In this document: positions 47,401 to 58,392 of the stretch, one piece after another
Position numbering within the stretch: position 1 is the first letter of the stretch
Layout of the letters: each line of letters opens with the position of its first letter
NCBI RefSeq assembly: GCF_018687715.1
Contig: NC_056755.1
Location: 28,497,001-28,561,000, forward strand
Length of the DNA stretch: 64,000 nt
Origin: Carya illinoinensis
Taxonomy: Eukaryota; Streptophyta; Magnoliopsida; Fagales; Juglandaceae
Reading direction: 5' to 3'
Position numbers and translations under genes: made by a program
The notes under the pieces: model-generated
Databases searched by the model: none
Seen by the model: the letters and a program-made list of their open reading frames with translations, nothing else
Told to the model about the DNA's origin: nothing

Positions 47401-50400
47401 AATTTTGTCCTTTTAAGTGGAAAGTAGGTACATTATAATTAGTTATTAGTTTGGGTGTGATTGCAAGTTGGGTGGTATTTGAGGGGGTTTGTGTGTTTTC
47501 CTACTAATTAGTATATTGTTACCAACAACTAAACTCTAGGTTTGCTTCTTAGTTTACTTGGTTTTCACTGTCAGTTATTTCTTTTATCTTCCTTTTTTTT
47601 CTCCACTTTTTTTTATTGATTGAAGTTTAACATATTGCTTCATTTACAGACTGCTCGTACCAGTCTTATGTCTGGTCTATTGAAAACTGTTGGACAGAAC
47701 AAAGCCCATCCAAAGCCCATAAAGGTACATTGTAGTTTCTCAATAGGCCATTAATTTTTCCGTGGGTGGGTCTGACTTTGCCCATGTTATTAGGGAGTCA
47801 CATTTAGTTTGTATTATGTTAGCTGAGTTGTGAGCATGGAGATTTAATAATTTCTGAATTGTGCATGGCATTCAATTTAGTGGGGTCATTATTCTTAGTT
47901 CTAGTTCTCTTTATGGAATCTTATGTTGTTTCATTGTCATTAATAAATACAACATTGGTAGACATAAAATTTACAATCTTTTGTGTAATTTTTCTGTTCA
48001 TGTAGTCATGCTGTTTAATTATATCATAAATAAATACTAAAACTTTAGAAGTATTGAATTAAATATAACATCTTTATATGTAATCTTCATATGCTAATAG
48101 ACAGCTCTAGCATTCTTTAAAAGCCATGCAAGTGAGTTGCTTATAGCAATAATTTTCGAATGTATTAAAATGATTCTTGTTATTTTGTTATCTGGGGCTT
48201 CTAGGATATTTGTGAAGGCAAAACCCACACAATCAGAAAGTGCCAAATATCGTGCCCATAAGTCTTCAGCCAACCTGCAATTATTAGAAGATGATCAAGG
48301 CTTGCATCATTTTGTTTGCACAAACATCACGACTCCATTACTTTGATATGCCTCTTTTGTCAAATTACCCAGTGTTAAGATATTTTCTGAGACGTCCATC
48401 CAAACAAAACCTTTGAATGTGCCTTTCTTCTCTAAATAGACTTCCAAGGAAATGAAGAGCCAACTAGAGTGATGAGCGCGTTGAAGAAGATTTTACCTTG
48501 GAGATCTAGATATATTTGATCATTGCCACCTATTCTCCACCTAAAGAAATATGGCCAGCTAACCTGCAATTACTAGAAGATGATCAACGCTTGCATCATC
48601 CTGTTTGCACAAACATCACCACTTCATTACTTTGATATGCCTCTTTTGTCAAACTACCCAGTGTTAGGATCTTTTCCAAGACGTCCATCCAAACAAAACC
48701 TTTGAATGTGCCTTTCTTCTCTAAATAGACTTCCAAGGAAATGAAGAGCCAACTAGAGTGACAAGTGCGTTAAAGAAGACTTCACCTTGGAGATTCAGAT
48801 ATATTTGATCATTGCCTTCTATTCTCCACCCAAAGAAATACAGCCAGCCTGAAGAATGAAGAGAAAGTGCCAAATATCCACACAATGAGAAAGTGCCAAA
48901 TATCGTGCCCATAAGTCCTCAGCCAACCTGCAATTATTAGAAGACAATCAAGGCTTGCATCATTTTGTTTGCACAAACATCACGACTCCATTACTTTGAT
49001 ATGCCTCTTTTGTCAAATTACCCAGTGTTAAGATATTCTCTGAGACGTCCATCCAAACAAAACCTTTGAATGTGCCTTTCTTCTCGAAATAGACTTCCAA
49101 GGAAATGAAGAGGCAACTAGAGTGACTAGCATGTTGAAGAAGATTTTACCTTGTAGATCTAGATATATATGATCATTGCCATCTATTCTCCACCTAAAGA
49201 AATATGGCCGGCCAACCTGCAATTACTATAAGATGATCAACGCTTGCATCATCCTGTTTGCACAAACATCACCACTCCATTACTTTGATATGCCTCTTTT
49301 GTCAAACTTCCCAGTATTAAGATCTTTTCCAAGACGTCCATCCAAACAAAACCTTTGAATGTGCCTTTCTTCTCTAAATAGACTTCCAAGGAAATGAAGA
49401 GCCAACTAGAGTGACAAGCGCGTTAAAGAAGACTTCACCTTGGAGATTCAGATATATTTGATCAACGCCATCACCCAAAGAAATACAGCCAGCCTGAAGA
49501 ATGAAGAGAACAACTTCATCTCCTTACATTGGGACAAGTGTTATTCAACTGAAGCCTCCTTACAAAGGAATGAATGAAATATCTCCTGAAAGTCTTCTTA
49601 ACTTAGCCTTGAAAGTGGCCTTCCAGAACTTGAAATCTTTCAACAAAACCTTGTTTGGGACACATGCAGCAAATACTTGCTTTACTGTGGGCAACGGAGT
49701 GAAGGTCAAATTTTGGCATGATGTGATAGGGCACTCAAGGAAGTTTATCCACAAGTTTATGGCTTAGCAAGAATGAAAGAACCCATCGTTTGAATAAAGT
49801 AAATAAAAAAACTAAGTCTATAGAATAGAGTAATAGATACATTTATTCATGATCGGATTATATTTGTTTGATATACTGTTGTCAATATGAATGTTTAGAA
49901 AAGAACATAATGTAGAAAACCATAAATTAAAATACAAATTTATGGTATCGGACATTCTTTAGCTACTATAACTGAGTCTAAGGTGTTTTGCCCCTTAATC
50001 AAAGCATTATGTGATATGGATGTGATTTTCACCAACGCCGTCGTATTGGCTAGAACTTTTGAGATGATTCATAAAAAAGTATCTCACTTATTAGGAAAAA
50101 GTGATCTTTTATCATTATTTATATATATTGGCTTAATTTTTGTATCTTCAGGCAAAGTAATATTCTTCCGTCATTTTATCTTTTGTGTCTAACAACAAAG
50201 TTCTTCCACCCCCCCAACCCCAAACCCCCCCAATTTCTCTCTAGATTTTTGAAGTTGGTGACGTAGTGCGGTTGGATGAGACTAAAGATGTAGGGGCAAC
50301 AAATCGTCGCCAACTTGCTGCACTATATTGTGGTGCTACTGCTGGATATGAGGTGCATTGATATCTTACTCAGTTTAATTATTTATACTAATCATAGTTG

Positions 50401-53094
50401 TTTTGAATGGCTAATCTCAGTTTGTTTTCATTTATTGTTTGTGACTTGCATTTCTGGCAATTCAAGTTTCTATATTTAGATTTTTACCAATAAAAAATCT
50501 GCATTTTCAAGTTGGCTTTGTCCGAACAAGTGTTGGGAGCAGTCAAACTGAGTGGCCATTGAAACTTAGCGATTGTCAAAGCAATGTTCCAACATCGAGA
50601 ATTGATTTACAATTCACTCGAGGAAGAAAACAGTCAACTTTTAGAATAATAAAAAAACGGTCATTTTTTTTATATAATAAGACAACCTGTTTAGAACCCT
50701 GCGTTTTGACACTTGTCATTGTGAAACCCTCCTGGCTGTCAGTACTTATCCAACTTATCATTTTCTTTTGCTCTTCGCTTGCTCCCCCACTATAAATTTT
50801 TGAGAATAGTTGCAGTGCAATTTTTATGCATGGGATAGGGGAAGGATTTCGTTTCATTTGGTGAATTGAAATTTGGTGTGTTCACCTTTTCATACATGTA
50901 AATTTGGGGTTGAGAAGACTGAGCACTTCCAATGCAATGCTGGATAAGTAATCGTGGCATCATGGCCATAATATAAAGTAAAATATTAATTTGATTAGTG
51001 CTCGGGTGATGATACCCATTGGTCATTTGATTCGAAGGGTACCTAATAAGTTGATACACTTACACGACTTAGGCCAGACTGCATTCTGAGGTAGGGCATC
51101 TGCCATTTTATTCATTTAAGAGCTATTTAATAGATGGTTACAAGAAGGGGATCAGTTTTGGAGACACTTCACTAATGCAAAACATGGGGATCCTTGGGTA
51201 CAATGGACTAAGTTTGGTGAGGTCTTATGCAGAAGTATCAGGCAGGTTGGAAAAGGTTTCTGTGCTTTGTCCAGTGTTTGGTAGGAGATGATAGAAGGGT
51301 GTGCTTTGTGCATCTGTGGGTCCCTAAAATAATTCTTTTATGATTTATTTGTGACAACCGAAGATACAAGTTTCTGTATTGAGGATGCGTGGATCCATTC
51401 TTACAATATATATATTTTTTTAATTCTTTATCATTTGGGAATTAGACTAGCGGATTCACTTTGTAGTTTGTTATATGAAATTATATTGGTTCGCGAAGGG
51501 GCCGATCAATTATGTTGGAAGCTGAAACGTGGTTAAATTTGAAATTTTTTCTTATTATGAGGCATTAGGAGGCGTTAATGATGCTCAATTCTCATGGAGA
51601 CGTATTTGGGATGGCAAAGTCTCTAGGGAAGAAGGTTTTTCCCTTTTGGACTGCTGCTTTAGGAGGCTTTCAAGTTTTAACTTTGGATAATAGAACCGAA
51701 AGGATATTTTTGTGATGAATAGTTGGCATGTGTAAATGTAAGAGCAAGGTCGTTGATCTTCTGCTGCTTCATTACCCTTGTTAAGAGAGCCATGATCTCT
51801 TAGTGTTTCCTTCGGGCCATAGTGGATGCCTCAAGAGTGGTTTATGGGTACTGCCAAAGAAGATTGTTTGGACGGCATGAAAGCAGTTTCATTTGGAGCG
51901 CTTTTCTTCTTTGCTTTATGTGGATGGTAGGGATAGTGGAATAATTCAGCAGTTTTATTTGGAGGACGGGATGGAGGGGATCATAAATTTAATCAGTGTC
52001 AAACTGTTTACTTGAAACTTAGAATCTATATGCTTGCACTCTTTTTTCTGAGTGGTCTACTGCTTATAGCAGTCTCTTTCCTTGATTTTGTGTGGATAAT
52101 TTAAACCTCATTATCTAATTATTTGGGGGAATATTTGGATACGTTATGAATGTGTGGGGTCTCTCCACTTTTTAATATAAGCCACCTAATTTATTTGTTA
52201 ATTTTTTGGATGGATAAACTGCTAATTAAGCATATCATTCATGTGTGTATGTAAATGTCCTCTGAATAGAATTATTATCTATAAAATATCTGCATAAAAA
52301 AAATGTACATTCATGTGTTACATGTGAAGCATTTCAACAGCATGTGTAAATTTTAACTTAAGATTTGCAGATAATTCATGGTCTGGTGGAAAGAATCATG
52401 CAAGTGATTGGGCTTGTTCCACCTGATGACAATACAACCTACTATCTAAAGCCTTCTAATGTAAGGGCTTGTCTTCCCTCCTGCCCATTGCAGTTCCTCT
52501 TTTTCTTTTTTTGTAATAGTACTTGGTGATGATATACCTCTGTCTTGCTATCTTCTATAGGAGCCTGAGTTCCTTCACGGTACACAAGCTAGCATCATTT
52601 ATAAAGGGAAGCAAATTGGAACTTCTGGAATAGTGCACCCTGAGGTAATTATTTTTCCGTAACCTTGCTGGTTGGTGTGGAAAGCATAGAACCAGATGTC
52701 AAACCTATATGTTTAGAAAGAACTTGAACTAACAATTGTCTGCCCAACCATTCCAAACTTAGATGTTAAAAAGAACCATCTAACCATTTTCTGTTGTGGT
52801 CAGTTTATTTCTCATCAGTTTTGTGGAGATAATTAAGTTAATTATGTTAAATGATGCTTTGTGTCATTCTGCATTTCCGTCAAAGCATTCTTTTTTGCTA
52901 CTTTGACAAATGGACCAATGGTTTCTGGCATTTGTTTAATTGAGTAAATTTGGATACAGCTTTAAACTCTTTCATGGTTATTTGCAATTACAGTCAACTT
53001 ATTTGAGAATATGTTGTGGCTTTAGGTCTTGAACAAGTGTGACATCCCTGATCCTTGCTCCTATTTTGAACTCAACATCCAGTGCTTTTTGTAG
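38459..53094 (+). CDS. Phenylalanine-tRNA ligase beta subunit, cytosolic (19 coding exons, 602 aa)
   Basis: Charges tRNA-Phe with phenylalanine as an alpha2-beta2 enzyme. Exons: 38459-38516, 38616-38671, 38793-38893, 40669-40798, 40912-41027, 41570-41636, 42358-42399, 42975-43016, 43157-43233, 43559-43685, 43768-43935, 45295-45423, 45530-45664, 45791-45925, 47650-47724, 50245-50352, 52371-52460, 52561-52644, 53026-53094. All introns are GT-AG; 1,809 nt join with no frame break. The start [16 protein letters not shown] matches the eukaryotic family. [20 protein letters not shown] marks the N-terminal part. The B3/4 editing region lies at about 115-280. B5 lies at about 305-395 ([27 protein letters not shown]), and the catalytic-like core runs to the end. 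Plant orthologues are near 600 residues. Exon 13 has a 12-residue tandem duplication at the B5 end. Expression is probably constitutive, judging by the promoter. Exon borders were set by eye from family knowledge; no transcript was seen. Confidence 0.95.
38894..40668 (+). other. Intron 3 of PheRS-beta (1,775 bp)
   Basis: Non-coding and AT-rich, with an AAATGATTTT-type word recurring between 39740 and 40160. No inserted element could be bounded. TGTAACACCCCAATGG at 40364 looks like an LTR start of the TGTAACNCCC kind, but no partner end is visible. Confidence 0.7.
41288..41381 (+). mobile_element. 5'-truncated LINE 3' end in intron 5, with poly(A) and target duplication
   Basis: A 94-bp insertion: GCCTGTAGCAAGGCTCTTTG ... 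CTTTTACTTATC followed by about 12 A. The TTTACTTATC-A(n) tail with a TGTATACCCCCTGTGTACT stretch before it is the familiar 3' end of plant L1-type elements. It is flanked by a perfect 12-bp duplication, AATTTTGACCTA, at 41276-41287 and 41382-41393. This is the hallmark of target-primed reverse transcription. Confidence 0.9.
42115..42134. repeat. (CT)10 microsatellite in intron 6
   Basis: Ten CT units followed by a C run. Confidence 0.9.
44265..44930 (-). pseudogene. LINE ORF2 3' fragment (reverse-transcriptase zinc-binding region) in intron 11
   Basis: On minus, 44867-44664 reads [51 protein letters not shown], quoted here in pieces: [18 protein letters not shown], then [20 protein letters not shown]. 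This is the zf-RVT domain of plant L1-type elements with its CX2C...HX4HC pattern. Decayed downstream text continues to about 44290, where TTCAATAAAATTTACCTCTTACTTATATAAAA is a LINE 3' tail. The orientation is opposite to the host gene. There is no intact ORF2. Confidence 0.85.
45530..45601 (+). repeat. 36-bp in-frame tandem duplication at the start of PheRS-beta exon 13
   Basis: Unit 1 (45530-45565) encodes [12 protein letters not shown] and unit 2 (45566-45601) encodes [12 protein letters not shown]. Both are exactly 36 nt, with about ten nucleotide differences between them. In the family a single copy of this segment, of the form [12 protein letters not shown], ends the B5 domain. The second copy adds 12 residues (372-395 in the model) without shifting the frame. 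The differences mean it is not a recent slippage error. Confidence 0.85.
45926..47649 (+). other. Intron 14 of PheRS-beta (1,724 bp)
   Basis: T-rich non-coding sequence; open frames here have no recognisable domain. No bounded insertion seen. Confidence 0.7.
48225..49500 (-). repeat. Intron 15: two-fold higher-order repeat of a LINE fragment
   Basis: A unit of about 650 bp is present twice: CCACACAAT.AGAAAGTG starts it at 48225 and 48878. Each unit holds two similar halves starting CCAACCTGCAATTA at about 48270, 48557, 48925 and 49216, so there are four half-units in an A-B-A'-B' pattern. On minus, the halves encode a zf-RVT-like text ([48 protein letters not shown]). A and A' are more alike than A and B, so an A-B block was duplicated as a whole. 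Confidence 0.85.
49501..49767 (+). pseudogene. LINE ORF2 fragment in intron 15, plus strand
   Basis: An 88-codon frame ends in [18 protein letters not shown], matching the GDGxxxxFWxDxW segment just before the zf-RVT domain of plant L1 ORF2. It is oriented opposite to the adjacent zf-RVT repeats, so the two come from different insertions or an inversion. Confidence 0.65.
51100..52010 (+). pseudogene. LINE zf-RVT remnant in intron 16, plus strand
   Basis: After about 51590, [20 protein letters not shown] then [29 protein letters not shown] aligns with zf-RVT (quoted in two pieces). [16 protein letters not shown] corresponds to the CXXC...DHLLLHCP part. Decayed downstream text continues to about 52000. 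There are several stops. It is in the same direction as the host gene. Confidence 0.65.
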
Positions 53095-53660
53095 GATTTA
53101 TTTTGTAACAGCAGAGGTAAGTTTCTTGATCATTTTGTCATTCTACTAACCTTCTTGGGTTCATCTATCATCTCTCACTCTGAGTTCTTTAGTATGCTTG
53201 TAATTGTTGCCTTAATTGGTTTGTGTTATTTAATAACTACAGGAACATTGGCTTTACTTCGATTACTCTATCGTTTAGTGGCTCTAGTGCCATAAATTAC
53301 CATATCAAGGGCTTCCATTTGCAAAATCCTCTGGTTCTCTCCATTTTGGAACCATGTATGATGATGGGAATGGAGGAATATCATTTCAGTTGCCCAGTAT
53401 TGGGGGAGCTTTATATAAGGTGTGATTTAATATAGTGTCCGTCTTCGGAACATTAGATGTGTATTGTTGTTGCCTAACTTTTATGATCGACGAGGAAAAG
53501 ATTTTGTATACCGCTTTACATTCTACCGAAGCTTCTGTTTTGCAGATTCCAGTTTGATGTCATGATCCCCTTGCCTTCAGATATATCTAAGCTTCGAAGG
53601 GGCTTTAGGGTGGATAATCAAAAGATAACTTTTTTATTTGTCATTCTGCAATAAGTTCAT
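53095..53660 (+). other. Probable 3' UTR of PheRS-beta with an intron at 53117-53242
   Basis: After the stop at 53092-53094, GCAGAG|GTAAGTTTCTTG at 53111 is a strong donor and TAACTACAG|GAACATT at 53242 a good acceptor. The 126 bp between are T-rich. A spliced 3' UTR is therefore likely. The polyadenylation site is not certain. Confidence 0.5.
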
Positions 53661-53784
53661 ACTTTCATATATCTAAGCCTCTGAAAAATGTCAGCTTGAG
53701 AATGTCATCCAATCCAGACTAACATTGTTGAGCATAATTTGGGAAATAGAAACTCTACTTTGCCCCTTGTACTGTACCGCTTAA

Positions 53785-53975
53785 TATTATTGATTTTTTT
53801 TTTTACTTGATGATTAAGGAAGTGATTTTTAATGTATTGGTATATATTTTTTTTAATTTTTTTAAAAATATTAAAAAAATATGGGAAAAAAAAAACACAA
53901 AAATAAAAACTTACAAATATGCTAGTAGTCAAATGGAGCAGTGCTACTCAGGCGGTAGAGTAGCACTGCTCTATG
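53785..53975. mobile_element. AT-rich MITE, family B copy 3 (reverse orientation), ending in a hairpin
   Basis: The complement of TTAAGGAAGTGATTTTTAATGTATTGG corresponds to the ACACTAA..TTACTTCCTTAA block of copies 1 and 2. The right end carries a perfect 14-bp inverted repeat, GAGCAGTGCTACTC (53936-53949) and GAGTAGCACTGCTC (53958-53971), with an 8-bp loop. Such subterminal hairpins are common in MITEs. Confidence 0.65.
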
Positions 53976-55439
53976 AGAAATCACTCAAGACCGACAAAAC
54001 CTGGAGCTCTGTTTCCATCAGCACAACAATTTCCTGATTTTGGTCTTGGGCAATTGGAAAATGATAATGAAAGCTTATAATCATTCTTCTAGTCATAGTA
54101 CCGTAAGGGAAGCTCAAGTCCTTAATTGTAAAACAGGAATCTACATAAAAAGAGTGAAAAATATAAAGAAATAGGAAAGCAAACATTATTTGCCGTCCCT
54201 CCCTTTGATGGTGATGGGGTGCGATATTCTTCACCAACGGTGTGAGGGAAGAGGTGCATAACTTTAGGTCATATTTATTACTCTAACTGGGAATTTAGGT
54301 CGGTGAACCTATGTGGTATTGCATAAACAATTCTTCTAAGTACAGCCGGGATGGGTAAATGCGGGGGAACCGGCACTTCCATGTATGTCCTTTTTTTTTT
54401 TTTTAAATAGAAAACAGTGAAAGAAGAAATAAAACACAACCAAAACAGAATAAAGGAAAGAAACGCAATAGCGAGCTAGAACTGGGATTTGGTCTTCGTC
54501 TTCATAATCATGGGTTATGCTTCCATTGGCTGCAAAGAGGAAGAGTGAGCTTCCAGAGTTCCTTTGTCTTTGTTCGTGAGTGTCTTTGTGGCTTGATGAT
54601 TGAGCTTGTCAAGGGCTGAACTGCCATTGTCCATAGATAAGCAAGTCGAGCTTTCTTTGGAGCAAAAGAGAGGTGTGTTGCAGAGTTGCTGGCTGGAGAA
54701 TCAGCGTGTCCTTTACGGGTATGGGTGGAGAGTGAAAGAGATGCTTTGGGAGTGAAGATTGGACGAAGTCACGAAGATAATGTTTATTACTTGATACAAG
54801 ATCCTTTGTGTAAATCATGATAGTATGCTGGTGGAGGTGGGAGAATGGTGGTGGAAGTCATATCATCTAGCAAAAATTATTTTCACTGATTCATTTGTCT
54901 TTTTTCATCGTCCAAGAAAAGATCATATATTTTATGTACAAAAACAAATTATTTTTGTGCAAAAATAATTTTGCGAAAGGTCATTGGTTTTCCCTTAGTT
55001 TCTCATTTTTGGTCACATAGTCTTAGCAAGTCTTCGTGGGGTTTGAAGGGTTAGGGTTGATGGAGAAGATGAGAGGAGATGAAAGGTTAGGGTAGATGGA
55101 GAAGATGAGGGGAGACGAAAGGGGCAAAGTGTTTGGGTGAAGTGGAGTTGTGAGCATGGGTTTTGTAATTGTGGGTTGCATATCCAAATCGAATGAAACA
55201 CATGGTTTCATTAAGGCACGTAGGACCCGACAATGCGGCGTTTACCCCTCGCGATTGCATTCAACATTTTTCTTGCATAAAAAACATTCTTTTGATAGTC
55301 CTTGTCTCGCTCTTGCCGAGAATCATGGACCCTAATTAATATTTTGGTTTTGTCGTCTTGTTTAAAAAAGTTTTGTAACGGTTGTGATGAGGTTTCAATG
55401 GGCTCTTCACCCCTCGTTTTGTATCTATTAATAAACTTA
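53976..55439. other. Intergenic region, no supported gene
   Basis: No recognisable coding domain. A 36-bp tandem duplication (GTTAGGGTTGATGGAGAAGA... then GTTAGGGTAGATGGAGAAGA...) lies at 55050-55121. Confidence 0.5.
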
Positions 55440-55811
55440 GGCCCTGTTTGGATATAGAGATGGTTTCATCTCAACTTAACATCAAAACACTAATCAAATA
55501 AATATTTTTTAATTTTAAATCGTTAATTTTTTCATCTAATCGTTATCTAATCAAATACAATTTTTCTTAATTTTCAAACAATACAAATTATAATTCAACT
55601 TCTTTAAATCTTAAGACAAATAATATTAAAAAATTAAATTCTAACAATGTTTTAACTTATAATATTTTTATTCAATTTTTTTTTCATTTTTTAAAATCTT
55701 ATAAACCATCTGAGTTCAAACTAATTTACTACTATTTATAAATCATTTCACTACTATTCATAATTTTTTTTTATTTTTTTTCTTATCTCATCTCTACATC
55801 CAAACAAGGTC
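55440..55811. mobile_element. Tourist-like MITE, family D (372 bp)
   Basis: TTA flanks both sides (55437-55439, 55812-55814). The left terminus is GGCCCTGTTTGGATATAGAG and the complemented right terminus is GACCTTGTTTGGATGTAGAG. They match over 23 bp with three differences. This is the clearest PIF/Harbinger-type signature in the window. The interior is AT-rich and non-coding. Confidence 0.88.
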
Positions 55812-55964
55812 TTATTCAAAACTCTTAGTCTTGTACTTAATAGCCTCCCCGCAGGCGGCCTCCTCGACCTTGGTATGAGACGAAACGGGTTCTAGAGACT
55901 CTTGTACTACACTAGCCGAGCCTACTGGGGAGTAAAGGCTAGATACCCCGTGCGTAGATCAACT

Positions 55965-57925
55965 CGCCTTTGCCTTGGTGGTAATCACTCGGAAGCTCCA
56001 CCTTTATTTTCAAGCTCACCCAATAAAGGTCCTCACCAAGACCCCCCTGAAGAAGGATCCTGCAAAGACCAGATGCCTTAGGCTTCCTCACAAATTGGGT
56101 AGTGAAGTTGAGCGAATTCAACATCGAGTATGTACCACAGAACTCAATCAAAGGGCAAGTGTTGACAAATTTTGTGGCAGAATTCACCAGCTTCCCTGAA
56201 GAGGATGAACATACACATCCTATAAAAGCCCTGGCAAGTTGTCATCGATAGCTCATCTTGTTGGGCTAGAGGGGAGTGGGGGTGCATATTGTTATAGACA
56301 AAGGTGAAAAATATGATTACGCCATTAAGCTGGCATTCAAAACTATGAATAACAAGGTGGAGTACAAGGCATTATTCCCTGACCTAATGATCACCAAGTC
56401 GCACTAAGGAAGTAGAGGTACAAGCCAACTTCTAAGTAGTGATCAGCCAAGTATGAAGGGAATTTGCCGCGAAGAGTGAAAAATTGAAAAAGTATCTAAC
56501 ACTAGAGAGGCCAAGCGCACCCACTTCAGATATTTCCAGATTCAACAAGTTCCAAGGGCCGAGAATCAAAAGGTAGACAAGTTAGTGCGAGCAGTGTCCA
56601 AGCAAGAACACTCTCCCATACCAAAGCGAACTGTAATTAGGACCGTCGAGATACTTGTTGTGGGGATTGAGGTAGTGGAAGTCAAGCCGAGAGCCCCAGA
56701 GTGGGTGTTGGATAGTATCAAATACATAGACGCCAACAAGGTACCCGATGACAGGTGAGAACCCATAAAGATCAAAAACAGAGTAGCTCGTTAGACTATA
56801 GTCGAGGGTGTCCTGTATTGAAGGGGATACTTCATACCTCTCTTGAGGTGCATCTCATTCAAAGAAGCCCAATATATGTTGGCAGAAGTAAACAAGGGAA
56901 TTTGTGGCAACCACTCTAGAGGGAAGGTGTTGGTAGGCAAAAGTGATGAGGGCTGGGTATCAGTGGCCATGCGCTCTTCAAGATGATGAGGAGCATGTGC
57001 AGAAGTGCAAAAAATGCCAAGAGTACTCCATAGTGTCCCATCACCCTCCAGAAGAGCTGACATCGATATTTTGCCATGGCCTTTCGTCCAATGGGGAACT
57101 AACTTGGTAGGCCCCCTCTCCTCGGGTAAAGGAGGAGTACGGTTTGTAGTGGTGGCAGTAGACTATTTCACCAAGTGGGTAAAGGTCGAGACATTGGCAA
57201 CAATCACGGCGAGCAGCATCACATACTTTCTGTGGAAGACAGTCATCTGCAGATTCGACATCCCCCACAGCATCATGTCAGATAATGGGAGGCAGTTTGA
57301 CTCTAACCACTACTGAGATTGGTTCCAGGAACTGAGAATCAAATCCCACTACTCATCCCCAATCCAACAGGTAGGTGGAGGTGACGAACAAGACGCTGAT
57401 GGGAATACTCAAGAAGAAACTTAGTGACAAGAAGGGCACTTGGGCAGAGGAACTCCCCAGAGTTCTATGGGCATATTGAATCATGGTGAGGATCTTGATG
57501 GGAGAAACTCCGTTCACCCTCACTTATGGCCATGAGGCGATGACATCGGTTGAAGTTGGGATCCTCGCATCTAAAGGGTGCGACACTTCAAGTAGGACTC
57601 CAACAATGAGCGACTAGAAGAGCAGCTTGACTTACTGGAAGAGGTCAGACTTGAAGTAGAAGTGAGAATAGCTATGAATAAGAGGAGGCATAACGAGGTT
57701 TCAACAAGTGGGTATGCCCTAGGGCATTCAAGGTTGGGGACCTTGTGTTGAAGCAGAAGGGAACAACTACCCGAGACAAAGGGAAGCTGGGCCCTCAATG
57801 GGAGGGCCCCTATGTAGTCACTGGCAACAACCACTTGGGCTCCTACTGGCTTCGAGACTCCCAAAGGAACGAGCCACCACACCCATGGAACACTGGGCGC
57901 CTGTGGAAGTTTTATTGCTAAAAGT
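55965..57925 (+). pseudogene. Tat-lineage Ty3/gypsy pol relic: RNase H, second RNase H-like domain, integrase
   Basis: The text starts LVVITRKLHLYFQAHPIKVL (end of the RT-linked RNase H). A second RNase H-like (archRH) region follows, with NNKVEYKALFPDLMI at about 56345 and FNKFQGP.I at about 56540. Two RNase H domains are a Tat mark. The integrase N-terminus is decayed. Its core at 57090-57316 reads WGTNLVGPLSSGKGGVRFVV, VDYFTKWVKVE and IMSDNGRQFDS. The first catalytic Asp is Asn (AAC, 57101-57103), so it is inactive even apart from the stops and frameshifts. The frame decays further to about 57920. Confidence 0.85.
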
Positions 57926-58024
57926 TTTATGATTTGTAATTTATATTTCCATGTTGATGACACAAATTCGATTAATGTAAGTGTGACTTTTCAGGAATAG
58001 AACATGTAAACTCCCTATTTCCCT

Positions 58025-58114
58025 CAACATAATATCCACCAACGTAATCTCCACTAACATTGTTGCCATCAACGTAATCTTTGCCAACATTATCTCTATC
58101 GGCGAAATCTCTAA
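58025..58114. repeat. 15-bp minisatellite, six units
   Basis: Units CAACATAATATCCAC, CAACGTAATCTCCAC, TAACATTGTTGCCAT, CAACGTAATCTTTGC, CAACATTATCTCTAT and CGGCGAAATCTCTAA keep strict 15-bp spacing. It lies directly after the Tat pol relic. Confidence 0.85.
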
Positions 58115-58392
58115 CAACTACTTACCTCCCCACAGGGTACCAAAGGGATGAGTCACTCCTAAGTGTAGCTTTATCCCTCCTGCCCCTTGGCTACCTGACA
58201 ACTTACATTCCTAGTAGGTGTCAACAAGCAGAAGTTGGTCTAGTTCTAAATTACCCGATGTCTTACCTCCTCGCGGGGCCCCAAAGGGCGAGATAAGCCT
58301 TAAGGCCATCTTCTCCCTCACGCGGCAGAGAGCGTGTCTAGCCTCTCGGCTACCAGACAACTTATCCCGACTTTCGTCATAATGAAGAGTGG
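58115..58392. repeat. Tat 3' region repeats, left part
   Basis: Diverged copies of CTTACCTCCCCNNNGGGNCCAAAGGGNTGAG occur at about 58120 and 58262, each followed by a CTACC.GACAACTTA motif. The same motifs resume after the solo LTR, showing that the two blocks were one. Confidence 0.75.

Noticed and set aside
53936..53971. Possible tRNA or terminator hairpin
   Set aside because: A simple palindrome without cloverleaf parts; it lies at the end of a MITE family copy.
58025..58114. Short regular repeats as a possible CRISPR array
   Set aside because: Contiguous 15-bp units without spacers, in a plant retroelement; a minisatellite.
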